Positions 26,439 to 35,192 are shown, counted from the first letter of the stretch. The stretch is DNA of 64,000 nucleotides from Lentisalinibacter sediminis (GCF_040706615.1 NZ_JAPDRF010000006.1:124001-188000); one strand, 5' to 3'. Translations and numbers: made by a program. The notes: a model not told the origin generated them from the letters alone.

Positions 26439-28679
26439 ATGGAACACCGATCCTTCCACCGACACCGCTCATGCCGGCCGCCGCGCCGGGGCGCGTGGCG
26501 TTCGCTTGCGGCACTCGCTCTCGCGGCGCTGCTCGCAGCCCACGACGCCCTGCCCCGCCCCACCGTCGGACTGGTGTTGAGCGGCGGCGGCGCCCGGGGC
26601 GGGGCGCACGTGGGCGTCATCCGGGTACTGGAGGAGCTGAACGTACCGGTGGACTACGTGGCCGGCACCAGCATGGGTGCCGTGATCGGCGGCCTGTATG
26701 CCTCGGGCATGAGCGCGGACGATCTGGTCCGGGTCGTGGAGACGGCCGACTGGAACGTGCTACTCACCGACCGTCCGCCCCGCTCGCAGCGCTCGTTCCG
26801 TCGCAAGTCCGACGACCTGGGCTTTCTGGTCGACTTCGATCTGGGCGTGGACAGGACCGGCCTGCTGCTGCCGGGCGGGCTGGTGCAGGGCCAGAACCTC
26901 GACCTCGAGCTGCGCCGGCTGACGCTGCCGGTGACCGCAGTGACGGATTTCGACGCGCTGCCCATACCCTTCCGCGCGGTCGCCACCGACATCGCCACCG
27001 GCGAGATGGTGGTGTTCGACTCCGGCGACCTCGTTTCGGCCATGCACGCCAGCATGGCGGTGCCCGGCATCTTCCGGCCCGAGCGTGAACGGGGCCGCCT
27101 GCTGGTGGACGGCGGCATCGCGAGCAACCTGCCCATCGAGGTCATGCGCGAGATGCAGCCGGACGTGATCATCGCCGTGGATCTGGGCTTTCCGCTGCAG
27201 CCGGAGTCCGAGCTCGGCTCCGCTCTCGCGATCACGCGCCAGATGCTCACGATATTGATCAACAGCCGTGCAGAGGACCAGCTGCGCCTGCTGGGCGAAG
27301 ACGACATCCACATCGAGCCGGAGCTCGGCACCCTCGGCTCCCAGGCCTTCGACCAGCTCGCCGAGGCGATGGAGATCGGCCGACAGGCGGCGGCCGCGCA
27401 GGCGGACCAGCTGGCGCGCCTGTCTGTACCGGAAGCCGATTTCCAGGCATGGAAAGCACAGGTGACGGCAAGGCGGGGCGAGCCGCCGGTGATCGACCGG
27501 GTGCGGGTGAAGAACCGCTCCGGGCTGTCGCCGAAGGCGGTGGAGGCACGGCTGGACGATTTCACCGGCGGGCCGCTGGACGTGGCTGCCCTCGAACGCG
27601 ACATCGCAGAGATCTACGCGCTGGATACCTTCGAGACGGTGACCTGGGACGTGCGCGAGGAAGGCACGCTGACCACGCTGGAGATCGAGAGCACGGGCAA
27701 GAACTGGGGACCGAATTACCTGCGTTTCGGCCTGAATCTGGAGGACGACTTCGAGGGCGGCAGCAACTACAACGCCGCGGCCCGGCTGACGATGATGGAG
27801 CTCAACCCGCTGGGCGGCGAATTCCGCACCGAGCTGCAGATCGGCAAGTCGCCCCGCCTGTTCGCCGAGTTCTTCCAGCCGCTGGACTACCGCTCGCGCT
27901 GGTTCGTGAACCCGCGGGTGGAGCTCAGGCGAACGGCGCGGGCTCTGTTCGACGAGGGCGCGCAGGTCGCGCGCCTCGACGCCAGCGAGGCCATCGTGGC
28001 GCTGGAGGGCGGGCGGCAGCTCGGCAACTGGGGCGAGCTGCGCGTCGGCGTGTCGCGCTCGCGCAGCGACGAGTCCCTGCGTATCGGCGATCCTGCTCTC
28101 GAGGAAGGCGAAGGCGACCTCGGGCTGCTGATTGCCGAGTTCGCCTGGGACACGGTCGACCAGGTGGACATTCCGCGCCACGGCACGCTGATGGCGCTCG
28201 GCTGGAACGGCTCCCGGGAGAGTCTGGGCTCGGATGGCGAGTTCGACGTGGCCAGCTTTTTCCTGCTGAAACCCTATACCTGGGGGCGCAACACGCTCCT
28301 GAACTGGTGGAATCTGGACAGCACCTTCCGCGACGAGACGGCAGGCGTGCAGCCGTTCACGCTGGGCGGGCTGTTCAGCCTGTCCGGCTACGCCATCGAC
28401 GAGCTGCGCGGCAAGCACCGCGGCATCGCCCGGCTCGTCTATTACCGCCGCCTCGGTGACGAGTCTCTGCCGGGCCTCGGTACGCCGGTCTACCTCGGCG
28501 CGTCGCTGGAGGCCGGCAACGTGTGGGAGAGCGGCGACGACGCGAGCTTCGCGAATACCCTCACCGCCGGCAGCGTCTTCGTGGTGATGGACACGCTGCT
28601 GGGGCCGCTCTACCTCGGCTGGGGCATGGGCGAGGATGACCGGAGGTCGGCGTACCTGTTCCTGGGCCAGACCTTCTAG
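26439..28679 (+). CDS. PlpD-like patatin phospholipase with Omp85-type barrel (type Vd autotransporter)
   Basis: From the ATG at 26439 the 746-residue protein has a signal-like hydrophobic stretch (SLAALALAALLAAHDALP), then a patatin domain with oxyanion loop GGGARGGAH (about 48), nucleophile in GTSMG (about 75) and catalytic Asp in DGGIASNLPIEV (about 223). A POTRA-like segment (about 345-420) and a C-terminal barrel (about 425-746) with RLTMMELNPLGGEFRTELQIG and a terminal Phe follow. This is the organisation of Pseudomonas PlpD, a self-translocating lipase. An upstream ATG at 26322 lies within the REP locus and is unlikely to be used. Confidence 0.92.
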   Translation: MEHRSFHRHRSCRPPRRGAWRSLAALALAALLAAHDALPRPTVGLVLSGGGARGGAHVGVIRVLEELNVPVDYVAGTSMGAVIGGLYASGMSADDLVRVVETADWNVLLTDRPPRSQRSFRRKSDDLGFLVDFDLGVDRTGLLLPGGLVQGQNLDLELRRLTLPVTAVTDFDALPIPFRAVATDIATGEMVVFDSGDLVSAMHASMAVPGIFRPERERGRLLVDGGIASNLPIEVMREMQPDVIIAVDLGFPLQPESELGSALAITRQMLTILINSRAEDQLRLLGEDDIHIEPELGTLGSQAFDQLAEAMEIGRQAAAAQADQLARLSVPEADFQAWKAQVTARRGEPPVIDRVRVKNRSGLSPKAVEARLDDFTGGPLDVAALERDIAEIYALDTFETVTWDVREEGTLTTLEIESTGKNWGPNYLRFGLNLEDDFEGGSNYNAAARLTMMELNPLGGEFRTELQIGKSPRLFAEFFQPLDYRSRWFVNPRVELRRTARALFDEGAQVARLDASEAIVALEGGRQLGNWGELRVGVSRSRSDESLRIGDPALEEGEGDLGLLIAEFAWDTVDQVDIPRHGTLMALGWNGSRESLGSDGEFDVASFFLLKPYTWGRNTLLNWWNLDSTFRDETAGVQPFTLGGLFSLSGYAIDELRGKHRGIARLVYYRRLGDESLPGLGTPVYLGASLEAGNVWESGDDASFANTLTAGSVFVVMDTLLGPLYLGWGMGEDDRRSAYLFLGQTF

Positions 28680-28682
28680 GAT

Positions 28683-28764
28683 GTAGGAGGGGCTTTAGCC
28701 CCGATTGGTTAATGCATCGGGGCTGAAGCCCCTCCTACGAGCCCCTCCTGCCAGGCCCTCCTAC
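28683..28764. repeat. REP-like units between convergent genes (locus 10)
   Basis: A plus unit GGGGCTTTAGCCCC, an inverted unit of GGGGCTGAAGCCCC class, then two 3' half-units (GCCCCTCCTGCC and GCCCTCCTACC). The last half-unit supplies the TAG stop (28761-28763) of the small membrane protein gene. Confidence 0.9.
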
Positions 28765-28934
28765 CCTCGTTTTCTCAGGAGTTCCCAGGCGGCCAGGGCC
28801 GCCAGGCCGCCGACGACGCCGCTAAGATAGGGCGGCATGGCAGGCTCGAAGACGCGGGCCCAGACGAACCCGACGATCAGGCTCGCCGCGAACATCGCGA
28901 CGAGGGCTATGAGGAGTCGTTGCCAGAGCTTCAT
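28761..28934 (-). CDS. Small membrane protein (57 aa)
   Basis: An ATG at 28934 with GGAGG 8 bp upstream opens a 57-residue protein with two hydrophobic helices (LLIALVAMFAASLIVGFVWA and LSGVVGGLAALAAWELL). Its stop TAG is part of a REP-like unit. The ATG overlaps the TGA of a short upstream frame (28931-29092) as ATGA, suggesting translational coupling. No family recognised. Confidence 0.65.
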   Translation of the reverse strand: MKLWQRLLIALVAMFAASLIVGFVWARVFEPAMPPYLSGVVGGLAALAAWELLRKRG

Positions 28935-29092
28935 GAATTGCCTCCATGGACTTCGACGGGTGGTGCCGAGCGGATATCGACGGCGGTCGTGACGTCGGTG
29001 CTGAAAGTCATACCCGCCCCGCGCAGTGCGCGCCAGCACGATGCCTTCACGTCGTAGCCCACGCCGACGGCAAACTCGGCCGTCGCAGGCAT
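28931..29092 (-). pseudogene. Possible SRPBCC-family remnant upstream of the small membrane protein
   Basis: The 53-codon frame from ATG 29092 ends in TGA overlapping the next start. Its C-terminal half (from ATG 29011) reads MTFSTDVTTAVDIRSAPPVE, which matches the first strand of SRPBCC proteins (typically followed by V-W-x-v-L), but the rest of the domain is absent. A different frame upstream (to 29210) also looks protein-like (SFVLESLRADRKAFLVPGDL), so this stretch may be a decayed gene with a deletion and a frameshift. The interval 28935-29267 otherwise holds only the promoter region of the gene at 29268. Confidence 0.35.
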
Positions 29093-29267
29093 CCGCGGTG
29101 CGGATAGGAACGGAGCGCACGGTGCCGGTCAGATCGCCCGTCTTGATGAGGTCGCCCGGGACGAGGAAGGCTTTCCGGTCGGCGCGGAGACTTTCGAGCA
29201 CGAAACTCATACGGGTGGACTATACTCCGCCAGTTCATAACAACCATAAACCCGAAGGGGAGCTACC

Positions 29268-29654
29268 ATGAAGAGACTCTTGACGCGTGTGACGTTCGCG
29301 GGCGCTCTGACGTGCCTCGGCATGGCTGCTTACGCCGAGACCGCTTACGAGGAGGTCTGGACCTGCAAACTCGAGGAAGGCAAGACCATCGAGGAGGTCC
29401 AGGCGGCCAATTCGAAATGGCTGGCGATGGTCAGCAAGGAGATCGGCAAGGGCAAGATCCGCAGCAGCGTCGTCCGTTCGGTCGTCGGCAATGCAGACAT
29501 CTTCCTGTTCGTCGATACCTATCCGGACCTCGCGACGTGGAGCGCCGCCAAGGAATTCCTCGGCAGTGACGAGGGCGGGGCGGCGGACGAACTGTTCGAA
29601 GGCATCTCCGACTGCAGCGAGAACCGCCTCTATCGCCGCGACTACACCGAATAG
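29268..29654 (+). CDS. Small secreted protein, function unknown
   Basis: A GAAGGGGAG ribosome site precedes the ATG. The 128-residue protein has a signal peptide (RVTFAGALTCLGMAAYA) and a mature domain with two cysteines that could form a disulfide (WTCKLEEGK and ISDCSENR). The alternating pattern (NADIFLFVDTYPDLATWSAAKEFL) resembles dimeric alpha/beta-barrel (ABM/EthD-like) folds but no family is assigned. It is convergent with the binding-protein gene, with a REP locus between. Confidence 0.75.
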   Translation: MKRLLTRVTFAGALTCLGMAAYAETAYEEVWTCKLEEGKTIEEVQAANSKWLAMVSKEIGKGKIRSSVVRSVVGNADIFLFVDTYPDLATWSAAKEFLGSDEGGAADELFEGISDCSENRLYRRDYTE

Positions 29655-29661
29655 GAACAAT

Positions 29662-29743
29662 GTAGGGGGGCTTGTAGGAGGGGCTTGTAGGAGGGGCTTC
29701 AGCCCCGATTCAACACACGATCGGGCCTGAAGGCCCTCCTACA
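29662..29743. repeat. REP-like pair with half-units between convergent genes (locus 11)
   Basis: Half-units GTAGGGGGGCTT and GTAGGAGGGGCTT precede a full unit GGGGCTTCAGCCCC and an inverted unit GGGCCTGAAGGCCC. Confidence 0.9.
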
Positions 29744-29745
29744 TC

Positions 29746-30627
29746 TTATTCGCCTACGGCCTGGAACTGGTACATGGCCTCCACGATCGGCGAGAGCGGC
29801 TCGCCGTAGCGGCCGAACCAGTCCTGGTAGAGGCGCCGGATGCGGGCCGAGCGGTACAGGTCCGCGAGTGCGCGGTCGGCGGCCAGACGGAAGCGCGTGT
29901 CGCCCCGCGGGACCATCAGCGCGTAGGGTTCGAAGGAGAGCACGCTGCGGGTCATCTCGTACTCGTTGCGGGCATTCCCGTCGGTGAAGACCTGGCCGAT
30001 CAGCATGGCGCGGTCGGAAGCGAAGCCGTCCACTTTGCCGGCGTTCAGCAGCGACATGCCCTCGCCGTGGGTCTCCACCAGCGCCAGCTTCAGGCCGGTC
30101 TCGTTCACCTCGGCGAACTCCCGCAGCACGGCCTCGGTGGTGGTGTCCGGCATCACGGCGATCACCTTGTCGGCGAGATCGGCGGCACTGCCGATGGGCG
30201 CGGCCTTGCGGGACAGCACCGCGCTGCCGGTGATAAACGTCATCAGCGTGAAGTCGACCCGCTCGCGCCGCGACAGCGTCACGGTGGTGGCGCCGCACTC
30301 GATGTCGACGTCGCCCTGCTCCACGGCGTTCAGGCGGTCCTGCATGGAGACCAGCGGCACGAACGTGAACTCGAGTTTCGGCAGGCCTAGCTCGCGCTGC
30401 AGCGTCCGGCCGATGTGGCGGCACAGCTCGATGGAATAGCCGGCGGGCTTGCCGTCGGCATCATTGAAGGACAGCGGCGGCGAGCCGGTGGCATAACCGA
30501 TGCGGAATTCCCCGCTCTCGGCGACCCGGTCGAGGACGCCGTCCGCGGCACCAGCCGGCGGCGTGGCAGACAGCCCCCCTGCGGCAACCAGAACCAATAC
30601 CCCTGCCAGTTTCGACAATGCCGTCAT
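29746..30627 (-). CDS. Family-3 ABC transporter substrate-binding protein (polar amino acid type)
   Basis: From the ATG at 30627 there is a signal peptide (LAGVLVLVAAGGLSATPPAGAA) and a 293-residue type-3 binding protein: FRIGYATGSPPLSFNDADGKPAGYSIELCRHI, then CGATTVTLSRRERVDFTLMTFITGSAVLSRK and TEAVLREF. It is closest in pattern to glutamate/aspartate-binding GltI. No permease or ATPase gene is adjacent, so it is either an orphan or serves a distant transporter or a signalling role. Confidence 0.9.
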   Translation of the reverse strand: MTALSKLAGVLVLVAAGGLSATPPAGAADGVLDRVAESGEFRIGYATGSPPLSFNDADGKPAGYSIELCRHIGRTLQRELGLPKLEFTFVPLVSMQDRLNAVEQGDVDIECGATTVTLSRRERVDFTLMTFITGSAVLSRKAAPIGSAADLADKVIAVMPDTTTEAVLREFAEVNETGLKLALVETHGEGMSLLNAGKVDGFASDRAMLIGQVFTDGNARNEYEMTRSVLSFEPYALMVPRGDTRFRLAADRALADLYRSARIRRLYQDWFGRYGEPLSPIVEAMYQFQAVGE

Positions 30628-30774
30628 CCCGCGTGCTCCTGATCCGCCCCTGGATGCGAACGAGTCTCCCAATTAGCACCCACGGTGTCTAGCACACGGT
30701 GCCGGGCAAACGGTGTATGGCGCGCGGCCGTGCGGTATGCTCGAGTGCGGATAAACCGGAACCGCGGGGTCGCC

Positions 30775-31146
30775 ATGGACCGGAGCACATTGGGACCGTC
30801 GCCGGGCGCGGAACGCGCGCCGGACCATCGCATCGAGATTACCGAGACACGGGGCCGCTGGAAGGTGGCGGTGGACGGCGTACGGGTGGCCGACAGCACA
30901 AGCGTGCTGGCACTGGACGAAACCGGCTACGACCGCGTGCTGTATTTCCCGCCCGAGGATGTGGCCACCGAGAAACTGGCGGCCAGCGACACGCGTACCA
31001 GCTGCCCGTTCAAGGGCGAGGCGCACTACTACGCAGCGGACGGAGAGGATGTGGCCTGGTTCTACCCGGCGGTCTACGACGAGGTAGCGCCGATTGCGGG
31101 GTACGTCGCCTTCTACCCCCGCTGTGCGGAGATAGAGAGAATGTAA
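30775..31146 (+). CDS. DUF427 domain protein
   Basis: The 123-residue protein fits DUF427: ITETRGRWKVAVDGVRVADSTSVLALDE, VLYFPPEDV, TSCPFKGEAHYY and a final AFYPRCAEIERM. The family has a small beta-rich fold of unknown function. The gene is followed at once by a terminator. The start at 30775 is preferred over 30685 because the family begins near it. Confidence 0.9.
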   Translation: MDRSTLGPSPGAERAPDHRIEITETRGRWKVAVDGVRVADSTSVLALDETGYDRVLYFPPEDVATEKLAASDTRTSCPFKGEAHYYAADGEDVAWFYPAVYDEVAPIAGYVAFYPRCAEIERM

Positions 31147-31150
31147 CGAA

Positions 31151-31174
31151 AAACGGCCCCTCGCGGGGCCGTTT
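31151..31174. terminator. Bidirectional terminator between DUF427 and cold-shock genes
   Basis: AAACGGCCCC pairs with GGGGCCGTTT around a TCGC loop. On the plus strand GTTT follows; on the minus strand the hairpin is followed by a run of five T. It serves the convergent genes at 30775 and 31222. Confidence 0.85.
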
Positions 31175-31186
31175 CCGGATCCAGGA

Positions 31187-31209
31187 ATCGGGCCTGAAGG
31201 CCCTCCTAC
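31187..31209. repeat. Single inverted REP-like unit (locus 12)
   Basis: One inverted unit (GGGCCTGAAGGCCC, ending CTACA) lies between the bidirectional terminator and the cold-shock gene end. Confidence 0.88.
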
Positions 31210-31221
31210 ATCTAGGTGGCG

Positions 31222-31425
31222 TTACGCCGCCTGCAGGTTGCCGGCCGCGGTCTTACCGCGCTCGGTGACCAGCTCGAAGTTCACGCGCTGGCCTTCGGAC
31301 AGCGTGTCCATGCCTGCAGCGTGAACCGCGGTGACGTGTACGAACACGTCTTTCGAGCCGTCTTCCGGCTGGATGAATCCAAAACCCTTGGCGGGGTCAA
31401 ACCATTTCACAGTACCTGTAGCCAT
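31222..31425 (-). CDS. CspA-family cold-shock protein
   Basis: The 67-residue protein has both RNA-binding motifs, KGFGFI and VFVHVTAV, in a single CSD fold. The ATG at 31425 follows TTGGAGG. The preceding 180 bp hold no gene; a long untranslated leader is typical of csp mRNAs and may be present here, but no cold-box could be confirmed by eye. The reading frame stays open upstream to 31578, which is not thought to be coding. Confidence 0.95.
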   Translation of the reverse strand: MATGTVKWFDPAKGFGFIQPEDGSKDVFVHVTAVHAAGMDTLSEGQRVNFELVTERGKTAAGNLQAA

Positions 31426-31609
31426 TCTGGCCTCCAATAACAGTAGTGCCGCACGCAAATCGGGTGCGGTGACGAACAATCCGGTCGCAATGGGTAGTCT
31501 CAAGAAGCCGTCCGAGGACCGGACGGGTAGTCGTAAGGCAGGCCAGAACTCTTGGATCGCCCCGGCATAATGGCGCATGCGCGCGCTAAACGCAAGCGAT
31601 ATCCATCAT

Positions 31610-31691
31610 GTAGGAGGGGCTCGTAGGAGGGGCTAGTAGGAGGGGCTTTAGCCCCGATCCATTTTTCAATCGGGCCTGAAGGCCCTCCTAC
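31610..31691. repeat. REP-like pair with two half-units (locus 13)
   Basis: Half-units GTAGGAGGGGCTC and GTAGGAGGGGCTA precede a full unit GGGGCTTTAGCCCC and an inverted unit GGGCCTGAAGGCCC. The inverted unit supplies the TAG stop (31688-31690) of the universal stress protein. Confidence 0.92.
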
Positions 31692-32116
31692 CCTCGTACC
31701 ACGAAGACCGACAGATCCGTGTGGGAAGCCAGGAAGCCGGCATTGGAGTGGAAGATGTATTCGCGGAAGCCGGGCACGTGGGAGGCCATGACCACCAGGT
31801 CCACGCCGAGCTCGTGGAACTGGCTGTCGAGTGCCTTGTCCAGGTCGGCGACCGGATCGCCGATGACCTCGGCCTGCGCGTCCACCTCCACGCCGGATGT
31901 CTCACCCAGCTCGGCGGCGAAGGCATCAAGCTTCGCGCGAAACTCCTTCGGGTTGTGGGCGGCCTCCCCCGGCGCGGGACCGGTCACCGCCACCAGCGTC
32001 ACCCGCGCTCCGTAGCACTTCGCCAGTTCCGTCGCGGTGGTGAGCGCCTTGCCGAGCTTGTCCCGGTGCGCCAGGTCCACCGGCACGCCGATATGCCGAT
32101 ACAGTTTCTCCGTCAT
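31688..32116 (-). CDS. Universal stress protein (UspA family), coupled to BCCT transporter
   Basis: The 142-residue protein has the Usp fold: KLYRHIGVPVDLAHRDKLGKAL, YGARVTLVAV, and the C-terminal VDLVVMASHVPGFREYIFHSNAGFLASH, a variant of the nucleotide-binding G-x2-G-x9-G-S/T loop. The start ATG overlaps the transporter stop as ATGA, so translation is coupled. In Halomonas a Usp (TeaD) regulates the ectoine transporter TeaABC, which supports a regulatory role here by analogy. Its TAG stop is a REP foot. Confidence 0.9.
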   Translation of the reverse strand: MTEKLYRHIGVPVDLAHRDKLGKALTTATELAKCYGARVTLVAVTGPAPGEAAHNPKEFRAKLDAFAAELGETSGVEVDAQAEVIGDPVADLDKALDSQFHELGVDLVVMASHVPGFREYIFHSNAGFLASHTDLSVFVVRG

Positions 32117-33756
32117 CCGGCCTTCTCCCCTTCCGCCTGCTCCGTCTCGGCCTCTGCCTGCGCCTCCAGCAGCTTCACCTCCGCCGCGAGGCCCTTGTAG
32201 AGACTCACCGACATCAGCAGGATCACGATGCCGAACGGGAAGCCGGTGGCCAGCGCCAGTGCCTGTAGCGAGGACAGCCCGCCGCCCTCCATGAGCGCGA
32301 TGCCGATCAGCCCGAGGAACACACACCAGAACACGCGCTGGGCGATGGGCGCGTCGATCTTGCCGCCGGCGGTCATGGTATCCACCACCAGCGCGCCGGA
32401 GTCCATCGACGTGACGAAGAAGATCAGGACCAGCAGGATGCCGATACCCGAGGTCAGCGTCGCCAGCGGGTATTCGGCCAGGAACAGGAACAGCGACAGC
32501 TCCGGCTGGAAGTTCCTGACCGTGTCGACGACGCCCTCGTAGCCCTGCAGGAAGTACTGGTCCATGGCGGCATTGCCGAAGACGGTCATCCAGACGATGA
32601 AGATGAATGACGGTGCGAGGATGGACACCAGCAGGAACTCACGCACCGTGCGGCCCGATGAGATGCGGGCGATGAACATGCCGACGAAGGGCGAGAACGC
32701 GATCCACCAGGACCAGTAGAACGTGGTCCAGTCGTGCATGTAGTACATGTCTTCACGGCCCACCCAGTTGGACAGCGCCGGCATGTAGCGGAAATAGGCG
32801 AGCGTGTTATCCACGATGGCGCCCAGGCTACCCAGCGTCGGGCCGACCAGCAGCACGAACAACCCGAGCACGGCGGCCATTGCCATGTTGCTCTCGGAGA
32901 GGACCTTGATGCCGCCGTCCAGGCCGCGCAGCACCGAGACGAGTGCCATGATGGTGATGACCACGATGATGGTGAGCTTCACCACGTGGCCCTCCGAGAT
33001 GCCGAACAGGTAGGCGAGCCCGCCGGCGGATTGCTCGGCGCCGTAGCCGAGCGAGGTGGCCAGCCCGAACAGGGTGGCGAAGACGGCGAGCACGTCGATG
33101 ACGTGGCCGGGCCAGCCCCAAACGCGCTCGCCGAAGATGGGATACATGGCAGAGCGCACGATCAGCGGCAGGCCCTTGTTGTAGGCGAAGAAGGCGAGCG
33201 CGAGCCCGACGATGCCGTACACGGCCCACGGATGGATGGCCCAGTGGAACACCGTGGCGGCCATCGCGAGCTCCCGCCGTGCATCCTCGCTGAGCCCCTC
33301 CATACCGAGTGGCGGCGTGAGCAGGTGGTTCATCGGCTCCAGCACGGCGTAGAACATGATGCCGATGCCGATACCGGCGGCGAACAGCATGGACACCCAG
33401 GAGACGTAGGAGTACATGGGCTCGGCGTCGGGCCCGCCGATGCGCACCTTGCCCACCGGCAGCACGATCAGCGCGATGCAGAACAGCACGAAAAAATTGC
33501 CCGCGGCCATGAAGAACCAGTCGAACCGGGTGGTCAGCCAGGGCCGCAGGTCGCCGAACCAGTGCTTCGCCAGCTCCGGGAAGGACAGCGTGAAGACCAC
33601 GAAGACGATTACCGAGACGGCGGAAATCGCGAAGACGGGATTATGGAAATCGAGGCCGAGGGGCTGGACGTTGTCCTGCCCGACCTCGTAGTCGGATACG
33701 TATTCGTCGACGATTTCATCGACGAGTTCGTCGCCGGAGTCGGTGCTCTGCGCCAA
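32113..33756 (-). CDS. BCCT-family betaine/choline/carnitine transporter
   Basis: The 547-residue protein has twelve hydrophobic helices and BCCT signatures: SWVSMLFAAGIGIGIMFYAVLEPM, and the conserved substrate helix HDWTTFYWSWWIAFSPFVGMFIARISSGRTVREF. The acidic N-terminus (DELVDEIVDEYVSDYEV) and long C-terminal coiled tail (KLLEAQAEAETEQAEGEKAG) are possible osmosensing extensions. It imports compatible solutes with sodium. It forms an operon with the downstream universal stress protein. Confidence 0.96.
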   Translation of the reverse strand: MAQSTDSGDELVDEIVDEYVSDYEVGQDNVQPLGLDFHNPVFAISAVSVIVFVVFTLSFPELAKHWFGDLRPWLTTRFDWFFMAAGNFFVLFCIALIVLPVGKVRIGGPDAEPMYSYVSWVSMLFAAGIGIGIMFYAVLEPMNHLLTPPLGMEGLSEDARRELAMAATVFHWAIHPWAVYGIVGLALAFFAYNKGLPLIVRSAMYPIFGERVWGWPGHVIDVLAVFATLFGLATSLGYGAEQSAGGLAYLFGISEGHVVKLTIIVVITIMALVSVLRGLDGGIKVLSESNMAMAAVLGLFVLLVGPTLGSLGAIVDNTLAYFRYMPALSNWVGREDMYYMHDWTTFYWSWWIAFSPFVGMFIARISSGRTVREFLLVSILAPSFIFIVWMTVFGNAAMDQYFLQGYEGVVDTVRNFQPELSLFLFLAEYPLATLTSGIGILLVLIFFVTSMDSGALVVDTMTAGGKIDAPIAQRVFWCVFLGLIGIALMEGGGLSSLQALALATGFPFGIVILLMSVSLYKGLAAEVKLLEAQAEAETEQAEGEKAG

Positions 33757-33875
33757 AGTACTGTGACCTTTACGCAGCCAGGGTCGCGCGGGGCGTCCGC
33801 TACACCGTCCATCGACGTCACACGGGCATTATGTTCTCAGGCGCGACCTGACGCGCTGATGGGGATGCCGTCATT

Positions 33876-35174
33876 CTAGGCGCCTTCGCCGCGGGATTCC
33901 AAACCGGGGCTCGGCCGGCCCGGATGCAGGCGGCGGAAAAGCGTGTAGCTCGCCGCGAGCCCGATGGCCGCGAAGGCCGCAAGGAACAGGAAGTAGTGCC
34001 GGTGACCGGCGAGGCCGGGCGAGGCATCGAGCAGCAGCCCGCCGACGACGCCGACGAAGACGTCGGGCGTGAAGCCGATCACCGAGACCAGCCCCACGGC
34101 GGTGCCCGTCAGCGCGTCCGGCACCTTCGCCTCCTCGAACAGCGCGAAGTACAGGGCCCGCAGGCCGAACATGGCCGCCGAGGTGGCCAGCACGTTGCCG
34201 AGCAGCACCCAGGTCGCGCCGGCCACGGGCGTGTCGAAGGCGAGGAACAGGTAGGAGGCGAGCAGCAGCACGAAACAGGCGACGGTCATCCGGGCGACGC
34301 CGTAGCGGTCACCGAGGAAACCTGCCGCGACCGCGGCCACCGGCCGCATCCAGGCACCGATGGCGGCGATGCGGGCGGCATCCACGTCGCTCATGCCGTA
34401 GACCTCCACGGCATACAGGGAATAGTTGTCGAAGCCCTTGTAGGCGACGTAGGCGCACACCACGATCAGCGCCTGCAGCCAGACGGCGGGCATGGCCAGC
34501 ACGCGGGCGATGTGGTGGCGGAGGCCCTCCTCCGCCGGCCGCCAGCGTTCGAGGTCCGGCTCCTCGGACGGATGAGCGTCCCGGATGACGAACCAGACGA
34601 ACACACCGGCCAGCGCGGTGACCAGAGTGTAGCCATGGATCACCGTGACGAGGGCGGCCTTGCGTTCCTCGAAAGTGACGGCGCCCGTGCCCTCCGGGAA
34701 CACGAGGCCGAAGAAGGCGACGGCGACCGAAGCCAGCGCCGCCGCCAGCAGGCCGCGGCCGCCGTCCAGCAGGCCGTAGGCGCGGCCCTGTTCGTCGCTG
34801 CCGCCCCAGTCCCGCGTCGCCCGGATCAGCGCCGCCCAGAAGAACAGGATGGTGGTGATGCCGAAGAAGCCCCACAGCACGAGCGCGCCCGTGTAGCCGG
34901 GGATGGTCGCCATGTACAGACCGCCGGCCGCCGTGGACCAGAGCGAAAAAGCGAGCAGCTTGCGCGCGGGGAAACGGTCCGCCAGCGGCCCGCCGGGGAA
35001 ATAAGCCAGCATCGCGAGGATGCCGTACACGCCCTGCGCCGCGCCGAGCTCGGTGTTGGTGAGCTGGAAGACGTCCAGCACCGCCGGCCGGAAGAACCGC
35101 GCGATGTGGAATGGCAGCGCGAACACGGCCTCGCCGGCGAGGATGAGCCCGAACATGTAGAGGAAGCGATGCAT
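33876..35174 (-). CDS. MFS transporter
   Basis: The 432-residue protein has twelve hydrophobic helices with a loop 2-3 motif (GGPLADRFPARKLLAFSLW) of the major facilitator superfamily and a matching GFLGDRYGVARM in the second half. Substrate unknown. It is upstream of the BCCT gene on the same strand with a 119-bp gap. Confidence 0.93.
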   Translation of the reverse strand: MHRFLYMFGLILAGEAVFALPFHIARFFRPAVLDVFQLTNTELGAAQGVYGILAMLAYFPGGPLADRFPARKLLAFSLWSTAAGGLYMATIPGYTGALVLWGFFGITTILFFWAALIRATRDWGGSDEQGRAYGLLDGGRGLLAAALASVAVAFFGLVFPEGTGAVTFEERKAALVTVIHGYTLVTALAGVFVWFVIRDAHPSEEPDLERWRPAEEGLRHHIARVLAMPAVWLQALIVVCAYVAYKGFDNYSLYAVEVYGMSDVDAARIAAIGAWMRPVAAVAAGFLGDRYGVARMTVACFVLLLASYLFLAFDTPVAGATWVLLGNVLATSAAMFGLRALYFALFEEAKVPDALTGTAVGLVSVIGFTPDVFVGVVGGLLLDASPGLAGHRHYFLFLAAFAAIGLAASYTLFRRLHPGRPSPGLESRGEGA

Positions 35175-35192
35175 CAGGAACCTCGATGGGCA

